Shown: positions 33,765 through 44,339, counted from the first letter of the stretch. The stretch: DNA of 64,000 bases from Adiantum capillus-veneris (GCA_014529385.2 CM043942.1:61417184-61481183); one strand, 5' to 3'. Made by a program: numbers and translations. The notes: generated from the letters alone by a model not told the origin.

Positions 33765-36700
33765 TCATACCGTTTGAAATGATGTCGTCACCCTTTGAAA
33801 CCAATTGTTCCAGTTGGTAATAGGCGAGGATTTTTGCCAGTAGTTTTCTATTACCCTAGGTGCCTCGTCAAGTTGCAAGGGTGGTAAGGTACTCTCCCAG
33901 GATCGAACTTGAAGTGGTTCATCAGGTGATTCTTGAACAATGGGAGGTGTGGATTCTTTTGTAGCTTCAAGGAGGTCCACTACTATAGATGGAGGCTGTG
34001 TAGAAGCTTTTACCTCTATGGATGTATTACATGAGGAGCTAGAAGCTTCATGGAACTCCCCCCTTCCTGAACTAGGTGGAATAAATTGGTTTTGCCTTGG
34101 AGCCCAAACTAGCTCTAGACTAGGTGTGTAGCATTCTGTGATCTTTCCCTTCCCACGGTCTGCCATTGGCTTTAGCGTTACACTGTTTGACTCATATGGG
34201 TTTGTTGTCGATAGGGAAGGACACATTTTACGTTTAGGTACCCAAATTTTCTCATTTCCATCATAGTAGCCTTGGGCTTCTAATAGTTGTTTTGGAATCC
34301 ATCGTGATTTGGTCTTGACTCTCCTAGGGCGAGCTCTTGGTTTTCCCGGGAAATTTTTTCTTGGAATGGATGGGAGGGTTGAGGTAGTTGGAAGTAAGGC
34401 CTTGGGGACCCATTGATATGTACTCTTAGGTCGTGCAGGTTGAGTACTTGCAATATTACTGCTTGCTGCAACTACAAGTGTTGAAGTGCTAGATTCATGG
34501 GTAGCCGACAAAGACGAGTTAACCACCTTGGCTTGTGAATGTTGGCTATCCTTCAACATTGCTAGAGTTTGCAACGTACGTGACTTTGCTTGAATGATAG
34601 GGGTAAGAGTCAGTGGTCGCGTCATGACACTACCAGTATCCCAATCAATAGTGCATTTGGTTGCCAACATCCACGTGCGTCCCAGGTTTACGTTGCCTTC
34701 CATAGCTCCTGCGGGCATGACTAGAAACCTCTGCACTATGCTTCCATTGTCATAGACAACAGGGGTCTGAAGGACTCCAAGAATAGCAGTTTTCTTTTTA
34801 TTAATTCCCTTGACTTGCATCGTACTCGGGGATAGGGTCGGTTTCCCTAATTGACACCAAACTCCATAGGATAACAAATTGTGTTTAGCTCCCGTATCTA
34901 ATAAGGCATTGTATAGTACTTTCCCATAGGGGCTATTTAGCTCAATTGGGTATCGTAGGGGTGGCTCACATTCTAATGAGTCGTCATCTGTGTCCTCGAA
35001 AAATGCTTGCGTGATTCCCAGATTAGCCTCTCGTTGGCGTCTAAGACGTTGTTGTCGTTCTTGAGCCTCAACTCTTGCTTGGATTTTTTTAAGCTCTGCT
35101 TGTTCCTTGGCAGCCTTCTTTTGATGGATGGCTTGCAACTCTTCCTGGCTTAGAGGATCATAATATCTTTTGAATGTACTCCCATTAAGGAATCCAATGG
35201 TTTCAACTCCATCTAGAGTCTCCACACGAATGGTACCTTGCGGAGTAATTTCACACACTCGATATGGTCCCTTACCAGCGTATTTCAATTTCTTCTTTTC
35301 ATTACGTACCCTGTACATAAGAACTTTATCACCAACCTTGATGTCTTTATCCTTTAAATGGCTATCAAACCACTTCTTTCTCCTATCCTTCTCCACTAGA
35401 GCATTTCGCACAGCTAATTGCCTTTCTTCATCTAGCCTTTCCAAGATATATAATCGCTCCACTAAGGGGTTACCATCCCAACCTTCTTGAAAAGCTACTC
35501 GAAGACTAGGAATGACAAACTCCCATGGCATAACTGCTTCTTGGCCATACACCATCTTAAACGGTGTGCAATTAATAGCAACTTTATACGCAGTACGATA
35601 AGCCCATAAAGCTGATGTAAGCTTTAGGTCCCAATCAGTGCGATGAGCCTCGACTGTCTTTGTCAAAATGGAGATGAGAGTTTTGTTGGTACTCTCAGCT
35701 TGGCCATTTGCTTGGGGATAATAGGGTGTAGACTTGTGGTGAGATATCATGAAGTTTGATGTGAGTTCTTTTATTACTTCATTTATAAAATGAGTTCCAT
35801 TGTCACTCACAAGTTCAAAGGGGCATCCAAAACGTGTGATAATGTTCTCAAAGAGGAACTTAGCTGTTGTTTTTGCATCCGCCTTTCGTGTTGCTTTTGC
35901 TTCAGCCCATTTGGTTACATAGTCGGTAGCGACAATGATATATCGTGATTGCGTGTTACGTGCAGCCGGACTAATCGGTCCTACAAAGTCTAAGCCCCAC
36001 TTTTCAAATGGTTGGGTTACCTTGATGGGATGTAGAGGCATCCTATCCCTTCTTTGTGGCTTGTTGAAGCGTTGGCATTCAACACATCCCTTTGCAAAAA
36101 GTGATGCATCCTTAAACAGAGTGGGCCACCAATAGCCTGACTGTAAGGTCTTTCGGGCAGTCAACTTTCCTGAAAAGTGACCACCAGCTACGCCCATGTG
36201 TGCCTCTTGTAGAATATATAAATACTCATCCTCGCGGGCACAGCGTCTAAGAACATCATCTTTTCCTCTCTTATAGAGAGTTCCAGCCAGTAAGCAATAG
36301 GGTTCGTATTCCTTGATTAATTTTCGAGCTATATCTTTTCGGAGTTCTTTGGGTGGAAAACCATTAACTAAGAAGTTAACAATCTTTTCACTCCATTCAG
36401 GCATTGTCTCAACAATGAACAAAGGAGTATCAGGCAATTCATCATCAACCCCCGTAGGAGCTTCGCCATTAGGTATACGAGATAAATGATCCGCCATGAC
36501 ATGTTTCCTCCCAGGCCTCACAACAACGGTGAAGTCAAACTCAAGAAGAATTAACAACCATCGTGTAATTCGACTTGTGGAACACGGCTTGTTTACCAAA
36601 TATAGCAATGCTTGATGATCAACATAAAACACAAACTTGGTAGCAAGAAGGTAATAGCAAAATTTCTTTACTGCGTAAATCATAGCTAGACCTTCGCGCT

Positions 36701-36830
36701 CTGTAGTAGTGTAGTTCATCTCGGCATCATTTAATTGGCGACTTGCAAAGCTAATAGGGTAGTCCAATTTATGTTCTCTTGGTTGAGTTAGAACACACCC
36801 AATAGAAAAATTTGATGCATCAATATGCAC
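33765..36830 (-). pseudogene. pol C-terminal part of element C: RNase H, integrase, retropepsin-like domain
   Basis: A 1021-codon open frame. RNase H starts HIDASNFSIGCVLTQ and includes TTTEREGLAMIYAVKKF and YVDHQAL. Integrase follows: an HHCC module (HMGVAGGHFSGKLTARKT, CVECQRFNK), core Asp in GLDFVGP, Asp in VSDNGTHF and Glu in NGQAESTNK. GPY/F (KYAGKGPYRVCEI) is at about residue 525. Then a charged coiled stretch (QKKAAKEQAELKKIQ) leads to a retropepsin-like domain at about 615-730 with ALLDTGAKHNLLS, AILGVLQTPVV and NLGRTWM. The tail (730-1021) has four W-[VIA]-P-[KR] motifs: QWVPKAL, RWIPKQL, IWVPKRK, VWAPRQN. The N-terminus is really mid-pol; the ATG is incidental, because RT upstream is in other frames. 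Confidence 0.85.
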
Positions 36831-36889
36831 ATGAAAAGGTACATTCCAATCAAGTGTTCGCAGGATTGGAGCACTTGTTAGGGCCTTCT

Positions 36890-37411
36890 TTAATAACTCA
36901 TAAGATTGATGACATTCTTCCGTCCATTGATGACTCCTTTATAGTTAGTAGGTGGTGGCAAATCGGCAATGGCTTTAATCTTACTCTCATCTGTGGATAT
37001 CCCGTTCTTGGACACTATATGCCCTAGAATGACTCCATGCTTAACCCAAAATTGGCATTTGAAAGGGTTCAATGAGATGCGATAAAATCTGCACCTTTCA
37101 AATATTTTTCGTAGATATACCAAATGCTTCTCCCAAGAAGAATAAACATAAAGGTCGTCTAGGAAAGCTTCACAAAACTCCCTTAGAAATTCTTTAAACG
37201 CAGTGTTTATTAATCGTTGGAATGTAGCAGGGACATTCGTTAAGCCAAAAGCCATAACACGAAATGCAAACACTCCAAACTCTGTGATAAAAGCAGTTTT
37301 AGCTTGGTCCTCTAATGCAATTGTGATTTCATTGTAACCAGAGTACCCATCTAAAAAGCTAAAAGCTTCCTTGCCCGCAACTCTTTCAAGCACATGTTCT
37401 GAATATGGCAA
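36890..37411 (-). pseudogene. RT catalytic part of element C
   Basis: The frame begins at YSEHVLERVAGKEAFSFLDG and gives FITEFGVFAFRVMAFGLTNV and the catalytic box as AFLDDLYVYSSW, then LGHIVSKNGIS and KIKAIADLPPPTNYKG. The upstream DYRxLN motif and the downstream connection segment (the usual FLG..NYYRRFI) are both missing at frame breaks. Same lineage style as the relic at 6.7-8.5 kb, that is, non-chromovirus gypsy. Confidence 0.88.
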
Positions 37412-37427
37412 GGGATAATGATCTCTC

Positions 37428-37967
37428 CTAGTGGCTGCCCAGGCACACTCTTAGTTTCCCATTCTTTTTTGGCACAATGACTATTGAAGAAACCCATTCT
37501 GAGTGCTCAATAGGGTATATGAATCCACATTGGATAAATTTTTCAATCTCCTCTTGTACAATTTTGGCGTACTTAGGATTCATTGGATAGGGTCGTTGCT
37601 GGACGGGTTTAGCAGTGTTGATCATGGGAATTGTATGTTGCACCACAGAAGGTGGAACGCCCTTCATTTCATGATATGTCCAAGCAAAGATATCCTTGTA
37701 TTCCTTGAGGAGCTCCTTAAGTACAGCCTCTTCAGTTTCGGTAAGGTCTTGAGCAATAAAGACTGGTTTAGACTCCTCACCTGGTTCTGCTAATTCTATC
37801 TCTTTAACTATCGCTGGACCATCATAGACTCCACTGCTTCCATTGGTAGGTATTCGTTGGGCTTTGGCATACACAACCTTTCGCTCCCCCGTGGTATAAG
37901 ATTTAAAATGTTCAGGAGCCGTATGTAAGTCAGCAGGCTCTTGTCCTAACGGAGACCTTTCTTTTAG
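37428..37967 (-). pseudogene. RT N-terminal part of element C
   Basis: From the TAA at 37968 the same frame continues through KERSPLGQEPADLHTAPEHF, then VLKELLKEYKDIFAWTYHEM, the typical pre-RT helix, then RPYPMNPKYAKIVQEEIEKF and the RT entry VPKKNGKLRVC. Right after this, the DYRxLN motif expected for RT is absent and the frame stops within 5 codons, which shows a small deletion. No protease lies in this segment. The first internal ATG at 37874 is probably not used; in the element this would be continuous with the preceding frame. Confidence 0.85.
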
Positions 37968-38873
37968 TTATGCCTCCTTTTGTTGTTGTGCTAACTCTCG
38001 GTTTTGATGTCTTCTTATAGTTCGACTCAATTTTGGCTCTGTAACCTCCAATTGAGCGAGGTCAATGGGTCGCGGGCTGCACCACATGACACTCTGGAGA
38101 TGTTCACCCCAATTGTCTACTAGCTTTCGATGAGCATCACATGTCCCTAGATAGCTAATCCATTCTGCAGTAGATCTTTCCTTGTTTATCCTAGCTCTCA
38201 CATTTGCTCGATATCGTCGTCTCTTATATGACCTTTGTTTCTTGTTAAGGTTTTGATTTTGGTAAATGTTTGAACTCGACTCGCTTGGATAGGTTCCAAT
38301 CTTTCTCTTGCAATCCTCATTTTTCGTCTCTCGTGGCTTATCTTGGGGGTTCACAACTGGGTGGTTTAACTTTGAATACTCTTTTGGTGTTCGTCGTAAT
38401 TCCCTCTCGTGATCCTCCTCACTGTCTTTTTCCTTTGTAGTAATAGTTTTGGTCTCGGTGGTCTCTATCGAATCTGAGTCATCCTCAGGGTCATTCATAT
38501 ACACGGGATCCTCTCCTGTCCCTATGTTAGTCTTTGAACTAGGTTTTGAGCTACAAGCATTAAGGGATTTCTTTCTTCGTGTTTTCTTCTTTCTCGCTCG
38601 GTCAATGGATGCAGCATCTCTCTCTTCAAGGGTGTAATTTTGCTTTTGGAGCATCGACCGTGTGAGTGCATTCACTGGTGCTATGTTTATAGTTGGTGGT
38701 GTCCCATCAACAATCTCTATTAAGTTCAATGGTGTGATTTTCGGTGCGTTTGGATTGTTAGGACACTGTGCGATCAAATGATCTATGCCACAACGATTAC
38801 AAATGAGTATTGGCATTGCCAATGCACTCCCTTGACTTGTTTGCATTAGCGCAGCATTCTTTTGCCAATGCAC
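37968..38873 (-). pseudogene. gag tail / gag-pol linker of element C
   Basis: 301 codons. It carries the last zinc knuckle CNRCGIDHLIAQC (about 38760-38800). Then comes a long charged linker with KKKTRRKKSLN, an acidic DDSDSIETTETK piece and a basic RSYKRRRYRANVRARINKER segment, which may be a nuclear localisation or RNA-binding patch. It ends with TAA, followed in the same frame by the RT N-terminal segment. The frame differs from upstream gag because of a 46-bp tandem duplication at about 38818-38910. There is no D[ST]G protease motif anywhere in it. Confidence 0.75.
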
Positions 38874-40686
38874 TCCCTTGACTTGTTTGCATTAGCGCAG
38901 CATTCTTTTGCATTCTAATGGGGCACTCAGCTACTCGATGTGGCCCACCACATTCGTAGCACTGAAGAGGTGGTCTCCTGGCAAAACTATTAATGTTTTG
39001 GCCTCTTGCTGCTAGCGCAGTAGCTTGATATACCGGTTTGATTTTTCCCCAATGGTCTTCCATATAGTACATGGGACACTCCTCAAGCATGTCGACTCCA
39101 TAGGTGATACTAGGGTCTATGTCCCCTTCGCAATCTACATAAGTACTAGATGACTCGCAACCTATTTGGTTCATAGGTGTAACTCTTGGATGAGGGGGTT
39201 GCGGTCCTAGCACTGGAGGTGGCAACGGTGTGGTTTGGACCACATTTTGGGTTCTAGGGACCATGTGCTGTAATGGCAACTGTTTCTCCATGGGTGGGGT
39301 AGGCATCAATGCAGGAACTCGAGGTGAGTCTGCCCAAGCTATAGGCGGTCTATTTTCCATGATGCGTTTAAGCATTAGGCAATCCTTTGCTTGATGGCTA
39401 TACCTACCACACGCATTACAAGTCCCGTTAAACTTTACTCTGAAAGTAGGGCATTCACTCGTAGTATGTGGGCCCAAGAAAATTGAGCACCATTGTTGCT
39501 CCCTTCTTGGATACATATGAGTGTTTTGTGGAGCACGATTACCCCTAAGGCTTTCTTGGATGGCCTTGGTGAGATATGCCAAAGTCATCTCAGATATCGT
39601 TTGCTCTTTCACGATTGGATTTATCTTCATTGGCTCATGCCCTGATGCTTGCGAGCTACTTGACTTCGGCTCGGCAGACACTCTTTCTCCTGCAATCATT
39701 AAATTATCCTCCAATTGGATTGCATTCATGGTGACTGCTTCCCAAGTAGTGATACCTCTAATGACTAGGCCATTATAGATACTTTCATGTCGTAGTCCCC
39801 TAATGAATCTATCGAGCAATTGGTTGTTGTTGAATCGCTCGTTTGGATTGCATCGAGAATTCAAATTCTTTAGGCGACTAATGAAGTCTCTCACGGATTC
39901 ACCTTCTTCTCGTTGGGCTTTCTGGAGCTGAGAGGCTACACCCCAAAGTACTCCCTCTCGTATGTATTCTTTTAAGAACAGTCTCCTAAGAGTAGAGTAG
40001 ATCGTTTTCTCTTCTACTCTTAAGGTTCTATACCTATCTCCAGCCTTTCCGCTTAGGGTCAAACTCGAAGCCTTACACTTATGTAGCTCATTGTGCTCTT
40101 CCAAGGAATCGCACACATGTTCAAAGACTTCCATATGCTTTCTAGCATCTCCGTCTCCACTGAATTTCTATGTGAGCTTAGCTACTTGAACTGCCTTGCT
40201 CCTAAGCTCTCTATCAGGTGCACTACGCATGTTTTCCGCAATAGAGCGACTGATAGTTTGAGCAAATGCTGCCAAATCTCCTATTTGAGCAGGTATAATG
40301 GGTGTATGTGCTCCTGGAACCACATGTGAGATGGCAGTTGGCCTTGTCCTTGGCATACGCGCGGCTCTTGGGTCCCAAATTTCGTATGGTGGTGTACCAG
40401 ACGATGGTCCAAAGTTTACAGGCGTGGCCCTAGGCATAGAGGGTGCCTGATATGGCATGTTATTATTAAATGGCATGGCTCCACTTGTATAAGAGCTTGG
40501 ATAATTCCATTGTGGATTGTAAGCTCTTGGAATAATCGGAGGTGTAGGAGCTACATGAGGCTGAGGTACGACAGGTGCACATGATTGATACATACATGTA
40601 GGTATAGTTGGGGGCACTGTGCTACTAGGCATCGGCGCAGTGTTAACAAATGAACTCCATGGTGTACTTCTTGTCATGCTCACCAT
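38797..40686 (-). pseudogene. gag of element C with zinc-knuckle array
   Basis: Opens at ATG 40686, whose first bases overlap the stop of the upstream ORF. A proline-rich N-terminal part (residues 1-90) comes first. After a TAG at 40168-40170 the same frame gives KFSGDGDARKHMEVFEHV and the capsid core (YSTLRRLFLKEYIREGVLWG, REEGESVRDFISRLKNLN, LLDRFIRGLRHESI). Knuckle 1 (CSIFLGPHTTSEC) lacks its second Cys (Phe instead). Knuckle 2 is CNACGRYSHQAKDC and knuckle 3 is CYECGGPHRVAEC. Knuckle 4 lies in the next frame. Capsid and nucleocapsid package the element RNA. It is inactive because of the TAG and the 46-bp duplication. Confidence 0.85.
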
Positions 40687-41765
40687 TGGGCTAGATCTGG
40701 GAAGGTAAAGCTGCCACTTGTGGGCTCAGATTGTACTGAGGCTCCTGGCAAAACAACATATGGAGGATCAATGGGGCTCACTGAGGGAGTCTCCATTTGT
40801 GACAGGGTTGGTTGGTTGGCCTTTCCCGTATCCAAGAATCTCATTAGGCCTGTTGAAGGCATGTTGATCCCTGTGTTCTGTCTTTCTAACTCGATAATCC
40901 TATGGAGGACATCACAGACTTTCTGTTGTTGCTCATCTATGCTAGTAGCACCCGATGTGGATTGTAGAACATCTAACCAACCCACATGATAGGTGTGTCC
41001 TGTGTACCGATCAGTTAAAGCTTCTGCTTGTAGGTCATACTCCCAATTTTCGTTTAGGAATATCCCATCTAGGCCTGGCGTACTGGAGGTTTCCCTTGAA
41101 GTGGAAGCATTACTGCTCCCCATAGCTTGCCCCTCCGTGACTGCTACCTGCAGAGCACTCGGTTGCTCAGCTGGCATGATTGTTGTGCTAGGAGCCTTTG
41201 CTTTCAGGGCTCGACTTTGTTCTAGCCTTCGTAGGTTCTCAATTTTCCTCTCCCTTGTTGCTTGCATATAGCGTTCGATCTCTTGTACTTCGGCAAGACT
41301 CCTACCATCGGGTAGTAAAACCTCAGAGGGAGATAGTCCCAAAGGATCAGGAGGTGCAGTGGATGGAACATTCACATGCACACTCTCAAGAAGCATAGGG
41401 TCCATTTTAGGCATGAATGACGAATTTACTTCCCCACTCCCTTCATCTATTTCATTAACCGCATGTTCGGAGCGAGTAGCTCTACTAAGGGTCTCTTTTA
41501 AGCGGCTAAACACGCTGGACCCGGGCCGTGGGCCCATGGCATGCATGTCTTGACTTGAACTATCAGGGTTTGGTGTAGGATACCCCTCCATGACTTCGTA
41601 GTCAGAGGAAGAATCACTAGACGCGATATGAGGATCTTGGGTCGCGCTACCTTGAGTCCCGGCCGAAGGTCCAAAACCTAGGGTGGAGGAATAATGGGTG
41701 CCCACGTAAATGGAGGCACTACCAATATGCTTGTGCTCTAACACTCGTCCAGAGCGTAGGTTCAT
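40680..41765 (-). CDS. Extra ORF upstream of gag in element C
   Basis: 361 codons, intact, from MNLRSGRVLEHKHIG to FPDLAQW. Composition is Ser/Pro/Gly-rich with low-complexity spacers. Two likely helices are visible: RYMQATRERKIENLRRLEQS with following Ala/Lys residues (about 185-215), and QQQKVCDVLHRIIELERQNT (about 290-310). No zinc finger, protease or membrane segment. It may be a separate ORF1, as in some large plant gypsy lineages, or the N-terminus of a longer gag that has shifted frame. The next frame starts inside its stop (ATGGTGA), an arrangement that fits coupled re-initiation but could also come from an indel. The role is unknown. Confidence 0.55.
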   Translation of the reverse strand: MNLRSGRVLEHKHIGSASIYVGTHYSSTLGFGPSAGTQGSATQDPHIASSDSSSDYEVMEGYPTPNPDSSSQDMHAMGPRPGSSVFSRLKETLSRATRSEHAVNEIDEGSGEVNSSFMPKMDPMLLESVHVNVPSTAPPDPLGLSPSEVLLPDGRSLAEVQEIERYMQATRERKIENLRRLEQSRALKAKAPSTTIMPAEQPSALQVAVTEGQAMGSSNASTSRETSSTPGLDGIFLNENWEYDLQAEALTDRYTGHTYHVGWLDVLQSTSGATSIDEQQQKVCDVLHRIIELERQNTGINMPSTGLMRFLDTGKANQPTLSQMETPSVSPIDPPYVVLPGASVQSEPTSGSFTFPDLAQW

Positions 41766-42777
41766 ATGACTTGGATCCCCTACAAGTGTCAGTGAGGGCC
41801 CGTGAAGGCTGCTCGCCTAGTAATTTTGGGTGTTTTGCAACCCAAGTCTTTTCTTATTTATTTATTTATTGATTTTTTGGTCCTTTTTTTCTGACCCAGC
41901 TATAGAATAGAACGTATGATAGCTCAAAACAAGCGTCTCGGTCAGAGGGACATGCTGTGCTTTACAGCCCTCCGTTTGGTCACTTTATGCCCTCGGAATC
42001 CCTAAAACCGTCAATTTCTAGTAGGGAAGTAGGCCCAAATTAGAAAGTCTAAGGGTGCAAGTGGGAAGAGAAGGGAGGAGAGTGGAGGACTTGCCCCACA
42101 TGCTCTCATTCCCTCTTGAGGGGGTAGGGTATATATATAAGAGTGAGTCTAGTACATATCATAAGACTGAGGATTGAGGCCTGGGCTTGGGCTTGGGATC
42201 TCGATCAAAATTTTAGTGTAGCCCCCCAGTCACTCACGCTTAAATATTTTCGGTTTTTATTTTTATTTTTTTTATTTTTTATTTTTGGCGATGACCGCGC
42301 GCGGTTTAGGTGACCCTTTCTTGGCCACACACACTCTCACCTACCTAACCTCCCAGTCAACAGCTCACTACCTTATCTACTTACTAATAGTGCTGCTAAC
42401 CACTGACTAATCTGTTAATTGCTTACTGACATTGAGCTAACTGTCCACCTACTTCCTCTCTCACTACCTTGCTGTGCAAAGACTGTGTGCAGCCAAACCT
42501 TGACAGAAAACTGTGTACAGACTGTGTGCAAACAGAAATTGCTAACTGCCTTCCTACTTATTCATTCACTGCAAACAAGCTAACGACTACTAATTGTGCA
42601 AAGACTGTGTGCAAACAGAAAACACAACATTATGCAGAAATCACAGAACTTGCAGACAACACAAAAATTAACAACTTACAGAAAAACAACTCATTCCTCT
42701 CCACTTCCTCTTCTTTCCTACTACAAACAACTCATAGGAGAAGCACAAAGTGCCTCTTGGGCTTAGTGCAAGGCGAT
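41766..42777 (-). other. 5' leader of element C
   Basis: About 1 kb between the PBS and the first ORF. A gcaaagactgtgtgca phrase with aaacagaaa occurs near 42475, 42513 and 42597, a short dispersed leader repeat. No ORF with support. It probably contains packaging signals, though none can be pinpointed. Confidence 0.5.
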
Positions 42778-42795
42778 TCCCCGGTAGCGGCGCCA
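42778..42795 (-). other. Primer-binding site of element C (tRNA-Asp type)
   Basis: On the minus strand TGGCGCCGCTACCGGGGA, five bases after the LTR end. This fits the 3' end of tRNA-Asp with a mismatch or two, the primer class known from Athila-type and related non-chromovirus gypsy elements. Confidence 0.85.
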
Positions 42796-42799
42796 AAAA

Positions 42800-43396
42800 T
42801 GTGCGCTCCTTGCCGCACTGTTGAAGCAAGGGACTTGCCGATACACCGTGTGCGAGCCACAAATGGCTCCAAGCACACAACAAGACTAATCTAGCAAGCT
42901 CAAGAGAGCAAAGGGTGTGTCACTCACCGCTCTACGCTCGCCTTCGTGGTGGATTCCTCGCCGCGATGAAGAAGAAGCTGCAGCCGTGCCGCGCTCAACC
43001 GCTTCGCCGCCGTCGTGCCTTCGTAATGCTCGATCGCACACACACTCTCCCGCTCTCTCTCTCTCTCTCTCACATACACACACACACACACACAAGGAGG
43101 TGAAGAAGAAGAAGATGGAGATGGAGATGGAGCAAGAGCACTCTTCTATTGCACAAATGAGAGAATGAGTGAATTTTAGGTTTAGTTGGCTTTTATATGA
43201 GCTCACCCCATTCACACTTGGGCACCCAGGCTTAGCCAACTAATCCCTTGAATGTCCCAGTTAGAGTGCGCCTTTCATCGGCGATCACTCTAACCCTTTT
43301 CGTATTGGTCCGACAAGCCCGATACCTGACTCTACCAAATACATAATACACCTCCGTCGTAGGTGATGGGGTGTCCGTGAGCCGTGAGGGTAAACA
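42800..43396 (-). repeat. 5' LTR of element C (single inner unit)
   Basis: 597 bp. Contains one copy of the unit that is tripled in the 3' LTR, with the same CT/CA microsatellites and gaagaagaagatggagatgg block. Ends TG...CA. Confidence 0.92.
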
Positions 43397-44339
43397 CAAA
43401 CACATTGTTTAGTGTGAAAATACTAGATACAATAACATTAGAATGATGGGTGTATATACAAAGCACAAGGGAAAAACCTCTTAGTGAGGGGGGAAGCCCT
43501 ACCCCTGAGCGAGTTTAAGACTAAACGCCAAAGGAAAAATAGACGAGGAATTAAATACAAGATCATTGAATGAGCAGTGGACATTGTAGAGAATAGTGGC
43601 TTGTCAAATTGAAAATTTCTTTGTATTAAGCATAACCTCTAAGCCAATCAATCTCTAGCCACAAATATCCCCACACAAGGGACAACTAACTTTTAACTTC
43701 TCATATTTAATTTGATCAATTATAACCATATCCATGAACCTCCCATTTCTTGTTATTATTAAGAATCAAGAAAGATCCCCTTTGGAAAAACGAAGCAAAA
43801 GGAAATTGAGAGGGTAAAGTTAACACTATTGCAATCCTAACTGGAAAGTGTCGTAGGATTGCTTGGATTCTAGAAAGGCAGGTTGCAACACCAGACACGC
43901 GAGTCAAGCAGCCAGCTAGAGACGAACAGACCAAGGAGCTATAGGAGCAGCCATCTATCGCACGAGGCTAGAATGGCATTGGCACCATCTGCTAGCACGT
44001 GGTGGTACACATAGCTTTGGGGGATCATTTTTCCCCCTGCAGTGTTGCTTCTTGTAGCACCACATACAAATTTTTCCCTTATAAAATCAAGCCCTTATGG
44101 AGTTTCTTCTTATAGCACCACGTACCAACAATTGGTGCTATAAATAGCTTCAAAGAAGCTTGTTTTTTTCACTTCTCTATGGGACCCCACGCCACTTGAC
44201 AATGTTATGTCATTTTTTATACTCTTACTTCCTAATATTTCCCCATGGAGTATCACCTAGTCCTTGGTATTGATTTTGAAACCTTTCTAAGGCCTTAAAA
44301 TACTCTACTTTTTTGGACACCTTCTAGAGAGAAATTGTC
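43397..44339. other. Right half of the split copia-like LTR, then no gene
   Basis: 43402-43500 (acattgtttagtgtg, gatgggtgtatatacaaagc, then a gggaaaaacctcttag block) matches an inverted copia LTR like those of element A and continues the remnant at 29977-30110. Beyond about 43510 I see only AT-rich sequence and short unsupported frames. Confidence 0.5.

Larger units (their letters stand above)
30111..43396 (-). mobile_element. Ty3-gypsy retrotransposon C, 13.3 kb, unusual domain order
   Basis: Minus-strand element. 5' LTR 42800-43396 (597 bp), 3' LTR 30111-31723 (1613 bp, holding three tandem copies of an inner unit). The ends in element direction are TGTT(A/T)ACCC...GCGCACA. The flanking 5-mers are CACAC (left) and CAAAC (right), a near-match target duplication. 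The PBS is tRNA-Asp-like and the polypurine tract is GGAAGGGGGGCA. Order: extra ORF, gag with four knuckle positions, RT, RNase H, integrase, then a retropepsin-like domain and a W-P repeat tail, then a 115-codon ORF. No protease is seen between gag and RT, its usual place. Lesions: TAG and a 46-bp duplication in gag, TAA before pol, and two deletions in RT. Confidence 0.9.
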
